Assembly (NCBI RefSeq): GCF_032925565.1
Contig: NZ_CP136708.1
Location: 3,410,001 to 3,474,000, forward strand
Origin: Alteromonas sp. CI.11.F.A3
Lineage (GTDB): Bacteria > Pseudomonadota > Gammaproteobacteria > Enterobacterales > Alteromonadaceae
DNA length: 64,000 nucleotides
Reading direction: 5' to 3'
The notes beneath the pieces are model-generated. The model did no database searches, was not told the origin of the DNA, and was given only the letters and a program-made list of their open reading frames with translations. Of this stretch, positions 17,575 through 27,001 are shown in pieces (position 1 is the stretch's first letter; each line of letters opens with the position of its first letter). Made by a program: the position numbers and the translations under genes.

Positions 17575-19332
17575 ATGAAAGCAATTTTATTCACTACAAC
17601 CCTTTTCTTACTTTTACGCAGCATGGTTGTGCTGGCAGATGTGACTTCAGTTGAAGCCACCATAGATAAAAATCCGGTCATGCTTGATGAGGCTATTCGG
17701 TTAACCGTTGTGGCTAATGGTGGCGCAGACCGTGAGTCTTTTGATAGTTCAATATTACTAAAAGACTTCGTTGTTGGCAGAACGTCGGTGAGCAGTCAAA
17801 CATCTATTGTGAACTTCGATACCAAGAAAACCACCACCTGGACTACCACCTTGTTTCCGCGTAAAGAAGGTACCTTCACCATTCCTGCTATTAGCATAGA
17901 AGGTAAGCAATCTGCGCCAATGTCGGTGAATGTTATTCCCGTTCAACAATCTGAGAACGTCGCCCGCGATTACTTCGTGACTACTGATATTGATTTAAAA
18001 GAAGCTTACTTAAACCAACAACTTTTTTACACCATAAAGCTGCATCTTGCGACGAATATCGAGCGCGGCAGCTTGCAATCGCCCACCATGCAAAATGCAG
18101 AAATAAAGCAGTTAGGTGACGATAAGCAATATACCGATATTGTAAATGGTCGACGTTACCAAATTATTGAACGCCAATTTGCCATTGTGCCTCAAGCGTC
18201 TGGCGAATTTACCATTAAAGGCCCGGTTTTTACTGCCGAAGTTGCTGCTGCAAATACCAACCAGCGTTTCGGGTTATTTAATAGAACTCAGCAAGTTAAT
18301 CGTGTTGGGCCCGATATTACGGTAAATATTAAACCCATCCCTGCTGGTATTGACTACCCATGGTTACCCTCTGAAATGGCGCGGGTTGATGAAGAATGGC
18401 CTCAAGGTGACGCCTTTGTAGTTGGAGAGCCGATCACTCGCGTGGTAACGCTAACCGCACTAGGTGTAGTGGAAGAACAGTTACCAGAAATACCAGAGTT
18501 CTATCCTCCTCACTTTAAGTTGTATCCAGATCAATCCTCTACCACCACGGTAGAAAAAGACAGCACCTTGATTGCACAGCGTAAGAGTTCTCTTGCGGTA
18601 ATTCCAACCCAAGCAGGCAGCTTTGTATTACCGGAAGTGACTATCCCTTGGTTTAATACCTTAACCGAGCAGACAGAGTATGCGACTATCCCAGCCCGCA
18701 CGGTCACTGTTCAACCAGCTACAGCTGCCACGTCGCCCACTCAGCCAGTTTTCGACAATCAAGGGGCTAATAGCGCGACTTCAGTGCTTGCTAATCAACC
18801 CGGCCAAAATGAAAATGGTAGCGAGCTAAATAGTGAACCAAAAAGTGGATTAGCTAATAGCAGTGAAGCACAAGCTCCCCATTACTTAACTTGGCTATTT
18901 GCAGGGCTTTGGGCCCTCACGGTAATCGGTTGGGTAGTGACTTATCTAATCCAAAGAAAGCAAAAACCAAATTATACGGCGACTTCCGCCAATACTGTTT
19001 TAGTAGCGAATTCGGGTGATGAAACGGCGGCCTTTAAATCATTAATGGCGTCAGTAAAAGCGAGTAATACAGCGGCAATTGCTCCAGCATTACAAACTTG
19101 GTTGAAGTGTTTATATCCCCACCACAAAGGGTTTATAAATCCGTCTGACCACGACGCAACTAGCGAGATCCAGCTTCATTTGAATGCATTGCAGCAAACA
19201 CGGTTTAGCCAGTCAAAAAGTGATTGGAAATCTGAATCAATGCAAAGCGCGATTAAAAACGCCAGAGATGCTTGGTTAAAAAACAAGAAGTCTGGTAAAA
19301 ATACATTAACTAATTTGTACCCCTCTACCTAG
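17575..19332 (+). CDS. BatD-like membrane-anchored protein
   Basis: 585 residues; the ATG directly follows the stop of the BatB/C gene. A signal peptide (about 1-21) precedes repeated immunoglobulin-like/BatD segments in which early conserved stretches (EATIDKNPVMLDEAIRLTV and KEGTFTIPAISIEGK) are evident. A Ser/Asn/Gln-rich linker (about 380-430) leads to one transmembrane helix (about 436-460) and a cytosolic C-terminal domain. The topology is therefore a large periplasmic domain with a small inner domain. It is the last gene of the MoxR-Bat operon. BatD is needed for oxidative-stress tolerance in some bacteria; the molecular function is unresolved. Confidence 0.88.
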   Translation: MKAILFTTTLFLLLRSMVVLADVTSVEATIDKNPVMLDEAIRLTVVANGGADRESFDSSILLKDFVVGRTSVSSQTSIVNFDTKKTTTWTTTLFPRKEGTFTIPAISIEGKQSAPMSVNVIPVQQSENVARDYFVTTDIDLKEAYLNQQLFYTIKLHLATNIERGSLQSPTMQNAEIKQLGDDKQYTDIVNGRRYQIIERQFAIVPQASGEFTIKGPVFTAEVAAANTNQRFGLFNRTQQVNRVGPDITVNIKPIPAGIDYPWLPSEMARVDEEWPQGDAFVVGEPITRVVTLTALGVVEEQLPEIPEFYPPHFKLYPDQSSTTTVEKDSTLIAQRKSSLAVIPTQAGSFVLPEVTIPWFNTLTEQTEYATIPARTVTVQPATAATSPTQPVFDNQGANSATSVLANQPGQNENGSELNSEPKSGLANSSEAQAPHYLTWLFAGLWALTVIGWVVTYLIQRKQKPNYTATSANTVLVANSGDETAAFKSLMASVKASNTAAIAPALQTWLKCLYPHHKGFINPSDHDATSEIQLHLNALQQTRFSQSKSDWKSESMQSAIKNARDAWLKNKKSGKNTLTNLYPST

Positions 19333-19369
19333 ATACTGCGCAAAGGAAAGGCGCTTTACTTGGACTGCT

Positions 19370-19409
19370 TGGCACGAGTAACTTGAAAAAGAAGCATTAA
19401 CTCGTGCCA
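19370..19409 (+). terminator. Strong hairpin after the MoxR-Bat operon
   Basis: A perfect ten-base inverted repeat, TGGCACGAGT/ACTCGTGCCA, with a 20-base loop lies 37 bases after the BatD stop. No T-run follows, so it may end the transcript with help from Rho or only protect the mRNA 3' end. Confidence 0.45.
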
Positions 19410-19484
19410 GGGGTACGAATTTAAAGATAAAGCTAAAAATTAGACGGTAGCAATACTACCGCGACCACCTAACCAGGAGAATTC

Positions 19485-21338
19485 ATGAAAGCACCACTAC
19501 TCACGTTATCCCCCATTGCTATTGCAATGCTTGGGCTAATGGCTTGTTCACCCGCACCTGAAACAAGCCAAACCACTCAACAACCGCCGCCAGCAGTAGA
19601 AACTGAAAGCCAAACTGATTCAGCACGAGTTAATGCTTTTTTTGAACGCACTTTCGAAGAAGATCTTAAAAGCTCGCCTATGTTTCAAAGCTACCTAGGC
19701 ATTAAGTGGGACTATGATAAGTGGAATGATGTTTCAGAAGAGCAAAAAGAAAAAGACATTGCCAAAGCAAAAAATCGCCTTGAAACTATTGAAAGTTTCG
19801 ATACGACTAAGCTGAGCGAGCAAGAAAAATTAAGCCTTCGTTTGTATAAATTGGGTATTGAAAGAGATCTAGCTAACGATGAATTTCGTCATCACAGCTA
19901 TGTAGTACACCAATTTCGTGCCGCCCATACCCAAGTGCCTAGTTTCTTAATTAATATTCATGGTGTAAAAAGCAAAGAAGACGCCCAAGCCTACATTAGC
20001 CGTTTAGACAATGTGAGCGAGTATTTCAAACAAGTTATCGAGCAGATGAAGCTACGTGAGCAAGCAGGCGTATTTCCCCCAGCTTGGGCTTATGAGCAAA
20101 TGATTGCTGCATCACAAAATGTAGTTACTGGCGCGCCCTTTGATACCAGTGATACACCTTCAACCATTTGGGAAGACTTCAACGCCAAGGTAGATAGCCT
20201 TGAGCTTGATGATGTAGAGAAAACCACCCTACTTGGTGAAGCAAAAGCCGCGCTAGTCACGTCAGTAATGCCGGCTTACAAAGACTTTATACAAGAATTA
20301 GAACATCAGAAAACCATTACCCCTGAAGGTGACGGTGTATGGCGCTTGCCTGATGGCGACAAGTGGTATCAAAACCGCTTAAACTGGTTTACTACCACCG
20401 ATTTAACCGCTGATGAAGTGCATCAGATAGGCCTTGATAATGTTGAGCGTATCCATGCTGCTATGCGCGACATTATGAAAAAGGTGGAGTTTGAGGGTAC
20501 GTTGCAAGAATTCTTCGTTTTCATGCGTGAAGATGAGCAATTTTATCTTCCAGCAACCGAAGCCGGACGTCAGCAATACTTAGATGACGCCACGAAAGCT
20601 ATTGATGATATGCGCGAAGCACTGCCAGATTACTTCGGTATTCTTCCTAAAGCCCCTATGGTGGTTAAACGTGTTGAGGCGTTTCGTGAGCAATCAGCAG
20701 GAAAAGCTTTTTACCAAAGCCCTGCGCAAGATGGCAGCCGCCCAGGTACCTACTACGCAAACCTTTACGACATGAGCGCAATGCCAACCTATCAACTAGA
20801 GGCTTTGGCTTACCATGAAGGTATTCCAGGCCACCATATGCAGCGCGCAATAGCACAAGAACTCGAAGGCGTACCTCAGTTCCAAAAATTCCTAAGCTTT
20901 ACGGCTTACACCGAGGGTTGGGGACTGTATACCGAAGAGCTTGCTAAAGATATGGGCTTCTATCAAGACCCTTACTCTGATTTTGGTCGACTCGCGATGG
21001 AACTATGGCGTGCATGCCGATTGGTTGTTGATACCGGTATTCATGCTAAGAAGTGGAGCCGTGAAGAAGCTGTAACCTATTTAGTTGAAAATACCCCTAA
21101 CCCTAAATACGATGCGCAAAAAGCCATTGAGCGTTATATCGCTATGCCAGGTCAAGCAACAGCCTATATGATAGGTAAGCTTAAAATCATGGAACTGAGA
21201 GAAAAGGCCATGACTGAGTTAGGTGATAACTTTGACTGGGCCGGTTTCCATGATGAAGTGCTTAAGCACGGTCCTGTTCCACTTTCAATCTTAGAAGAAA
21301 ATATTAATACCTGGATAGCCAGTAAGAAAGCTAGCTAG
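19485..21338 (+). CDS. DUF885 family lipoprotein, putative metallo-dependent peptidase
   Basis: 617 residues, with an AGGAGA Shine-Dalgarno before the ATG. A lipoprotein signal ends in LMAC with the lipidated Cys at 21, followed by a Pro/Gln/Thr-rich linker. The body is a DUF885 helical domain; its signature HEGIPGHHMQ, a zinc-ligand-like His/Glu arrangement, is at about 443-452, and TEGWGLYTEELAKDMG follows at about 478-493. DUF885 proteins resemble M3/M32-type metallopeptidases by their HExxH-like motif, but a substrate is rarely known. It is single-gene, with its own terminator downstream. Membrane anchoring to the periplasm is predicted; enzymatic activity is inferred. Confidence 0.9.
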   Translation: MKAPLLTLSPIAIAMLGLMACSPAPETSQTTQQPPPAVETESQTDSARVNAFFERTFEEDLKSSPMFQSYLGIKWDYDKWNDVSEEQKEKDIAKAKNRLETIESFDTTKLSEQEKLSLRLYKLGIERDLANDEFRHHSYVVHQFRAAHTQVPSFLINIHGVKSKEDAQAYISRLDNVSEYFKQVIEQMKLREQAGVFPPAWAYEQMIAASQNVVTGAPFDTSDTPSTIWEDFNAKVDSLELDDVEKTTLLGEAKAALVTSVMPAYKDFIQELEHQKTITPEGDGVWRLPDGDKWYQNRLNWFTTTDLTADEVHQIGLDNVERIHAAMRDIMKKVEFEGTLQEFFVFMREDEQFYLPATEAGRQQYLDDATKAIDDMREALPDYFGILPKAPMVVKRVEAFREQSAGKAFYQSPAQDGSRPGTYYANLYDMSAMPTYQLEALAYHEGIPGHHMQRAIAQELEGVPQFQKFLSFTAYTEGWGLYTEELAKDMGFYQDPYSDFGRLAMELWRACRLVVDTGIHAKKWSREEAVTYLVENTPNPKYDAQKAIERYIAMPGQATAYMIGKLKIMELREKAMTELGDNFDWAGFHDEVLKHGPVPLSILEENINTWIASKKAS

Positions 21339-21445
21339 TAGTTCACTTTAGAATTAAACGGGTTCTGTTATTGAACACGGTCGTTATTGAAGTCATTATT
21401 GAAGCCGTTATCTACGCGATTTAATAATCACCAGTTATGAAACTT

Positions 21446-21483
21446 AAAGCAGCCTTAAGGATAAACCTTCCGGCTGCTTTTTT
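21446..21483 (+). terminator. Intrinsic terminator of the DUF885 gene
   Basis: Stem AAGCAGCC/GGCTGCTT, extended inside by AAGG/CCTT, followed by six T. Confidence 0.85.
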
Positions 21484-21523
21484 GTGTCATAATTAATAAA
21501 ATTAAAAAAATGTCGGATTTTTT

Positions 21524-22081
21524 ATGTTTGCACGAAATAGATCTGGAAGCAGTCGGGTCTTATCCAACATGAAAGCAAAACACAAACGATACGAAGCGCT
21601 CGTCAATGCGTTTCATGCAGATATATTTCGCTATGCATACTGGCTGGTTAAAGACCGCTCGGTTGCGGAAGATATTGTGCAAGAAACCTTTTTAAGAGCA
21701 TGGCGCTCACTCGACTCACTCAACGATGAGAAGGCGGCCAAGTCATGGTTAATTACCATATTGCGCCGTGAAAATGCTCGTCGTTTCGAACGTAAGCAAT
21801 TCGATACTGTCGATATTGATGATGTGTCGGTGCATGATGAAACCCAAGATGCAGAAGGCGATGTGCAGGACAGAGAACTGCATCGTCTGTTAGGTGGGCT
21901 AAGCGACGAATACCGAGAGCCCCTTGTTTTACAACTTATATTTGGGTTTAGCGGTGATGAAATATCACAGCAACTGAATTTGAATAAAAATACCGTAATG
22001 ACACGATTATTCCGAGCTAGAAACCAATTGAGAGAGGCGTTAGAAAGGCAAAATGAACAGAGAGGTCAGGCAAATGGATGA
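21524..22081 (+). CDS. ECF-type sigma-70 family RNA polymerase sigma factor
   Basis: 185 residues from the ATG at 21524. A second ATG at 21569 (residue 16) begins MKAKHKRYEALVNAF and is an equally plausible start, because neither has a strong Shine-Dalgarno and the first 15 residues look unconserved. Region 2 reads YAYWLVKDRSVAEDIVQETFLRAWRS (about 39-64). Region 4 (about 125-180) ends in an HTH with NLNKNTVMTRLFRARNQL. No region 1 or 3 is present, so it is a group 4 (ECF) factor. The downstream gene overlaps and encodes the likely anti-sigma partner. The activating stress is unknown. Confidence 0.92.
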   Translation: MFARNRSGSSRVLSNMKAKHKRYEALVNAFHADIFRYAYWLVKDRSVAEDIVQETFLRAWRSLDSLNDEKAAKSWLITILRRENARRFERKQFDTVDIDDVSVHDETQDAEGDVQDRELHRLLGGLSDEYREPLVLQLIFGFSGDEISQQLNLNKNTVMTRLFRARNQLREALERQNEQRGQANG

Positions 22082-22778
22082 ATTAGAATTTAGGCGTCGA
22101 ATTTACGCCGATCCAGAAACCACTGACAGTGATGTTATCGCCGCAGCGAAAGCTGATGAAAGCAAACGCAAGTTCTGGAACGAACAAAAGCAATTCGATA
22201 AGCAGTTAAAACAAGCTGTAAAAGTAGATGTGCCTGAAGATTTAAAGCACAAGCTTATTTGGCAGCAATCTGCGAATGAATTTGCAAGCTACCAGAAGCG
22301 AAGTCGCTGGTATGTGGCTATGGCCGCAAGTATTGCCTTTACCGTGGGAATAGGTTTTACCATGTGGTATCACCAACCTGTCAGTATTGGCGGGCAAGCA
22401 CTTGCGCACATGCAATACGCAGAGACTGAGCGAGCGCATACATTACTGCCTGTAGATTTAGATCAAGTTAATGCAAAACTAGCCAGCTTTGGTGGCACCT
22501 TCACAGACATGATTGGTGATGTTGAAGTGGTTAACTACTGCCACTTAAGTACAGTAAGAAGCTTGCATCTTATTGTTGATACCCCGCAAGGCAAGATGTC
22601 AGTGTTTATCGTGCCCGAGCGCAGTGATGTAAGAGTACCGGCTGAGTTCGAAGATAAGCAATACCATGGCGAAAGCATAAAAATGCATCACGCTAATATT
22701 ATGGTGGTGGGTAATAAAGGTGCTGACTTAACTGAAATGAAAAAAGCCGTTACTAACAGAATTCACTTTTCTGCTTAG
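22074..22778 (+). CDS. DUF3379 membrane protein, probable anti-sigma factor
   Basis: 234 residues from the ATG at 22074. This start has AGAGG eight bases upstream and fits the family's MDxLxFR-type opening; an in-frame ATG at 22053 is an alternative. It overlaps the sigma gene by eight bases. The N-terminal about 85 residues are charged and cytosolic, one transmembrane helix lies at about 86-104 (VAMAASIAFTVGIGFTMW), and the rest is a periplasmic domain with a single Cys in VNYCHLSTVRSLHLIVD. Topology and gene order match sigma/anti-sigma pairs, which is the main evidence for the role. A terminator follows. Confidence 0.85.
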   Translation: MDELEFRRRIYADPETTDSDVIAAAKADESKRKFWNEQKQFDKQLKQAVKVDVPEDLKHKLIWQQSANEFASYQKRSRWYVAMAASIAFTVGIGFTMWYHQPVSIGGQALAHMQYAETERAHTLLPVDLDQVNAKLASFGGTFTDMIGDVEVVNYCHLSTVRSLHLIVDTPQGKMSVFIVPERSDVRVPAEFEDKQYHGESIKMHHANIMVVGNKGADLTEMKKAVTNRIHFSA

Positions 22779-22863
22779 TTTTTCTGTAATAGCTTTGGCT
22801 TTATTGGCTTTAGCTCCATGACTATTAGTTCAATGGCTTAACGGAATTCTGTATACCCATTTC

Positions 22864-22889
22864 AAATCGGCCCTAGCGGCCGATTTTTT
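22864..22889 (+). terminator. Intrinsic terminator of the sigma/anti-sigma operon
   Basis: Stem AAATCGGCC/GGCCGATTT with a short loop and a run of T. Confidence 0.88.
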
Positions 22890-23045
22890 ATACTTATGTA
22901 TAAGATAAAATAGCGTTGCATCAGGTAGAGATATGTAAACACCGAGCCGTTTACTTTATACTATCGTCTAATAAAAATAACATCTGGTTTCGTTTTCGCT
23001 GTCTTGATTTCACTCTTGCAGTAATAAGAAAACGCGTATTCCCTT

Positions 23046-25055
23046 ATGAATAAACGCTTTAGCTGTGCGGTTTCACCTCTTTTCTACTTCTTTTTTCAGA
23101 AGTCTCGCCTCTATCTTTTCGCAGTGCTGCTCTCTCTTATTTCAGTTAATTCGGTGGCTAATAATTATCAATGCGAAGAAGAAAGATTTCGTCAATTAGG
23201 CAACCTCGTTAACACCATTATGTATATGTGGAATCGCCCTTCTGGGCTAAGTGATGATGAGATTACAAAATTAATCTTAGCAAGCGACATTCAGCAGGAT
23301 TCGTCAGAGATTGGCAAGGTAATCAAAACTGTTCTTTATCACTTAGATGGTTCTTTATCTACATCAGATTCGAAAATTCCCCTAGATTTAGCTGAGGAAG
23401 CATCGCCAGCTGATTGGGCGTATCTTAAGAACATTAATGTAAGCCGGTATGTTGCATTAAAAGCCGTTTTTATTATGTATAAAACTGCAAATGCTCATTC
23501 AGATACGAGTGAACGTCTACAGTATAGTATTCCCCTACTCTATTCGCTTAAACAAGAAGCCTTAAAAACGGCGGATCATCACGCGGTTGCTATAGCGAGT
23601 ATTTGGCTTGCTATGGAATACTCCGAAATAAACCAAATGAAAGCGGTTGTGGAAATCGAATATGCACTACCTTTTTTAAAACATATTGACATAGAGAACG
23701 GTCTAGAGACGGCACTTAATAAAAGAATGGCGCACTCATGGCTCGCCGATGCCTATACCAACCTTAATGATTACAGTCGCGCTGTCATTCATCAGGAGTT
23801 TGTCATAGAAGATAGCAAGGAACACGACATTGCTACGTCATATGTCTACATTGGAGTAATCAATAGTCTAAGCCACTTACAGCGATTTGATGATGCTCTC
23901 ACAATGGTGGATGAAGCAGAGCAAGTTTCTATAACAAATCAAAGTGCTCCACAAACTCTATTTAGTCTATGGTTGAAGGTAAGTGTTTTTTTACACCGAG
24001 ATGAGCCGAACGATCGTGAGGAAATAATAGCGCTGACCAAAAATCTATCTCACTTTGAAGGCATTACTTTTCCAACTAATATAAACCTATTACCCGTACT
24101 ATCCGCACTTAAGACAACTTATTTGGCACTTGAAGGCAGTGACGCTGAATTTAAAAAGGCGATGAGCACGTTAACTTCAGATTTTAACTCGCAAGCAAAG
24201 CACTCTTCTTACAGCACATCAATTTTGTTGGGTAAGCATGCTCATCTTAGCAAGCTATATAAATTAAGAGGTGATTTTAAGAATGCGCTTCTCCACCAAC
24301 ATAAATACGATTTGATTAAAAGCCAACCAAATGGATCGTATGCCCACTTAGATGAATTAAATACCGAATCCCCGTTGCAACGAGACATTACCATTACCAA
24401 GTTGCAAGAAATGGCACGGTTAAAAGACAAGCAAACCTTAAAGTTAAAAGCGGAGCGATTTCAAGCGCTCTCGTTTGCATTGGTTGCCGTAATGTCGACG
24501 TTTCTACTTTTCTGGTTTTGGCGTCGACAACGCTCTCGCGCTCAGGCCAGCGAAATTGATGATCTAACCGGCGCCCTATATCGACGTGTCATGTTTAAAG
24601 AAATAGCAAAACCCATGTCTAGTAAGCTTTCATCTTGTTTAGTACTTATCGACCTAGACCACTTTAAAAAGATTAATGACAGATACGGTCATGTAGTAGG
24701 TGATGAAGTGCTAACAATATTTGGGCAAGTTGTTCGCCAGCGTATAAGAAAAACAGATAAATTTTGCCGCTACGGCGGGGAAGAATTCTTATTGTATTTA
24801 CACGATACAACAGAAAAAAACGCAAACGCCTTACTTGAAGACATAAAAATATCGCTAGAGAGCCATCAAAACTGGAAAAATACTGAAGCGTCCTTCAATG
24901 CCAGCTTTTCTGCAGGCGTCATTCAGGTAAAAGCAGAGCGAAACATTAGTAAAATTATAAAAGCATGCGATAACTTACTCTACCGTGCTAAAAGTACAGG
25001 TAGAGGTAAGATAGAAACCATGTCATTCCCCGCTTATTTAAACGAAAACATTTAA
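23046..25055 (+). CDS. Membrane-anchored diguanylate cyclase with periplasmic TPR-like sensor
   Basis: 669 residues. A long N-terminal signal/anchor (about 20-40) precedes about 430 helical residues resembling TPR repeats (for example DAYTNLNDYSRAVIHQEFV and HLQRFDDALTMVDEA). A transmembrane helix lies at about 473-494, followed by a cytosolic GGDEF domain. The active-site signature is GGEEF (about 577), with LIDLDHFKKINDRYGHVVGD upstream, so it should be catalytically competent for c-di-GMP synthesis. No EAL domain is present. It stands alone between the sigma operon and putP. The signal sensed is unknown, and the promoter was not resolved. Confidence 0.92.
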   Translation: MNKRFSCAVSPLFYFFFQKSRLYLFAVLLSLISVNSVANNYQCEEERFRQLGNLVNTIMYMWNRPSGLSDDEITKLILASDIQQDSSEIGKVIKTVLYHLDGSLSTSDSKIPLDLAEEASPADWAYLKNINVSRYVALKAVFIMYKTANAHSDTSERLQYSIPLLYSLKQEALKTADHHAVAIASIWLAMEYSEINQMKAVVEIEYALPFLKHIDIENGLETALNKRMAHSWLADAYTNLNDYSRAVIHQEFVIEDSKEHDIATSYVYIGVINSLSHLQRFDDALTMVDEAEQVSITNQSAPQTLFSLWLKVSVFLHRDEPNDREEIIALTKNLSHFEGITFPTNINLLPVLSALKTTYLALEGSDAEFKKAMSTLTSDFNSQAKHSSYSTSILLGKHAHLSKLYKLRGDFKNALLHQHKYDLIKSQPNGSYAHLDELNTESPLQRDITITKLQEMARLKDKQTLKLKAERFQALSFALVAVMSTFLLFWFWRRQRSRAQASEIDDLTGALYRRVMFKEIAKPMSSKLSSCLVLIDLDHFKKINDRYGHVVGDEVLTIFGQVVRQRIRKTDKFCRYGGEEFLLYLHDTTEKNANALLEDIKISLESHQNWKNTEASFNASFSAGVIQVKAERNISKIIKACDNLLYRAKSTGRGKIETMSFPAYLNENI

Positions 25056-25206
25056 AACTCGCTTGATTTGTGAACCGATTAGCCTGTTATAGTCAGAAAA
25101 CTTTATCGGGGCATGTACGTACACAATATACTCAAGGTTAATGACTTACGTAGAGAGTCTTTGCTATTGATGGTAGCATGACATGAAAAAAACATAGGGA
25201 ATTTAT

Positions 25207-26715
25207 ATGGCTACGGGTACGATCATTTCATTGGGGCTCTATTTTGCTGTCATGCTGGGTATCGGTCTTTTCGCTTACCGTCAGACAGACACGAACGTAG
25301 AAGGCTACATGTTAGGTGGCCGTCAACTCGGTCCCGCTGTCACTGCGCTTTCAGCTGGTGCATCAGATATGAGTGGGTGGATGCTCATGGGTCTCCCTGG
25401 TGCAATGTACGTTTCAGGGCTTTCCGCCGCATGGATAGCCGTTGGTCTTGTCCTTGGTGCATTAGCCAATTACATTTTAGTGGCACCTCGTTTAAGGGTT
25501 TATACCGAGGTGGCTAATAACTCTATTACCCTCCCCGATTATTTTGAAAATCGCTTTGCTGACAATTCTCGCTTACTTCGCGTGATTGCTTCTGTGGTGA
25601 TTGTTATTTTCTTCACCCTTTATACTTCGTCTGGCGTCGTCGCTGGTGGAAAGCTGTTTGAGACCTCGTTTGGCCTTTCCTACGAAACTGGCTTATATGT
25701 AACTGCAGGCGTAGTGGTTGCTTACACATTGGTAGGTGGCTTTATGGCGGTGAGCATGACTGACTTTGTGCAAGGCTGTATTATGTTTATATCGCTGATA
25801 CTTGTGCCTGCCGTGGTCATTACCGAATTAGGTGGTGTAGGCGCTTCTATTGCTGCACTCGATACTATCAACCCTGCCCTATTCAATGCCTTTATGGATG
25901 CGTCTACCAATGAGGCTATTTCGGTAATTGGTATCATATCCCTGATGTCTTGGGGGGTGGGTTATTTCGGACAGCCACATATCATCGTACGCTTTATGGC
26001 AATCCGGTCGGTAGAAGATATTCCTACTGCACGCAGAATTGGTATGAGCTGGATGATTGTTTCTATCATTGGCGCGCTAATGACAGGCTTGTTTGGTCTT
26101 GCTTATGTTACGGGCAATGGAAATAACATCGACCCTGAAACTGTCTTCATTTACTTATCTCAAATTCTATTCCACCCGCTAATTGGTGGCTTCTTGCTAG
26201 CCGCTATTCTCGCGGCCATCATGAGTACTATTTCATCTCAGCTATTAGTGACATCAAGCTCGTTAACTAGCGATTTCTATCAAACCTTTGTAAGACGTGA
26301 TGCGTCTGATAAAGAATTGGTCATTGCCGGCCGCGTTAGCGTAGTGGCGGTCGCCCTTGTTGCTATCTTCTTAGCCTACGACAGAGACAGCAGTATTCTA
26401 GATTTAGTGAGTAATGCATGGGCTGGTTTTGGTGCGGCATTCGGTCCACTCGTATTGTTTAGCTTGTTCAAACGAGAAATGACTCGTCGTGCAGCCCTTG
26501 GCGGCATGATTGTGGGCGCAGTAACGGTATTGCTTTGGATTTACCTACCGGTGACAATTAACGGAGAATCGTTAGGTAGCTGGATGTATGAAATTGTTCC
26601 AGGGTTCATTCTATCTAGTCTGACCATTCTAGTACTGAGCAAATCAGGTACGCCCCGTGAAGGAGTGCTTGAAACCTTTGATGTCTTTCAAAAGAAACTT
26701 GAATCGCATAAGTAA
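25207..26715 (+). CDS. putP: Sodium/proline symporter PutP
   Basis: 502 residues, the same length as E. coli PutP. It is a sodium:solute symporter (SSS family) with about 13 membrane segments. Recognisable PutP/SSS signatures are GGRQLGPAVTALSAGASDMSGW near the N-terminus and GYFGQPHIIVRFMA mid-protein. AGGGA precedes the ATG. It imports L-proline with Na+, feeding carbon/nitrogen metabolism or osmoprotection. A strong terminator follows, so it is a single-gene unit; putA is not next to it. The specific substrate is inferred from family similarity, and other SSS members share the fold. Confidence 0.93.
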   Translation: MATGTIISLGLYFAVMLGIGLFAYRQTDTNVEGYMLGGRQLGPAVTALSAGASDMSGWMLMGLPGAMYVSGLSAAWIAVGLVLGALANYILVAPRLRVYTEVANNSITLPDYFENRFADNSRLLRVIASVVIVIFFTLYTSSGVVAGGKLFETSFGLSYETGLYVTAGVVVAYTLVGGFMAVSMTDFVQGCIMFISLILVPAVVITELGGVGASIAALDTINPALFNAFMDASTNEAISVIGIISLMSWGVGYFGQPHIIVRFMAIRSVEDIPTARRIGMSWMIVSIIGALMTGLFGLAYVTGNGNNIDPETVFIYLSQILFHPLIGGFLLAAILAAIMSTISSQLLVTSSSLTSDFYQTFVRRDASDKELVIAGRVSVVAVALVAIFLAYDRDSSILDLVSNAWAGFGAAFGPLVLFSLFKREMTRRAALGGMIVGAVTVLLWIYLPVTINGESLGSWMYEIVPGFILSSLTILVLSKSGTPREGVLETFDVFQKKLESHK

Positions 26716-26732
26716 CCGATAGATAGTTATTT

Positions 26733-26759
26733 AAAGCCCCGTTTTACGGGGCTTTTTTG
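26733..26759 (+). terminator. Intrinsic terminator of putP
   Basis: Stem AAAGCCCCG/CGGGGCTTT with a TTTTA loop followed by T residues. Confidence 0.93.
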
Positions 26760-27001
26760 TAAGTTTCATTTCTTAATTGCTGCACTATTTTCCGATAGTT
26801 TGAGTATGCAGTAGGTGCGACTAATGCCTTAAATTTCGTCGCTTATGCAAAAATTGTATGACAGTTTTATTTCTTGGCATAAGAGAGGTATTTTAAATAG
26901 CTAAATCGCATACTACATTAGTGAATAAATGTGTTACTGTTCTATGCATAAAAATAACTCGTATATAACTTTATCTTATATAACATAAATCGGACTCGAA
27001 A

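Noticed and set aside
17051-17681. Several open frames overlapping the low-complexity end of the BatB/C gene on both strands
   Set aside because: Created by biased repetitive coding DNA; the BatB/C frame has domains and Shine-Dalgarno/overlap support.
19370-19409. Inverted repeat after the Bat operon considered as an attachment site or mobile-element end
   Set aside because: No integrase or target duplication nearby; a 3' hairpin is simpler.
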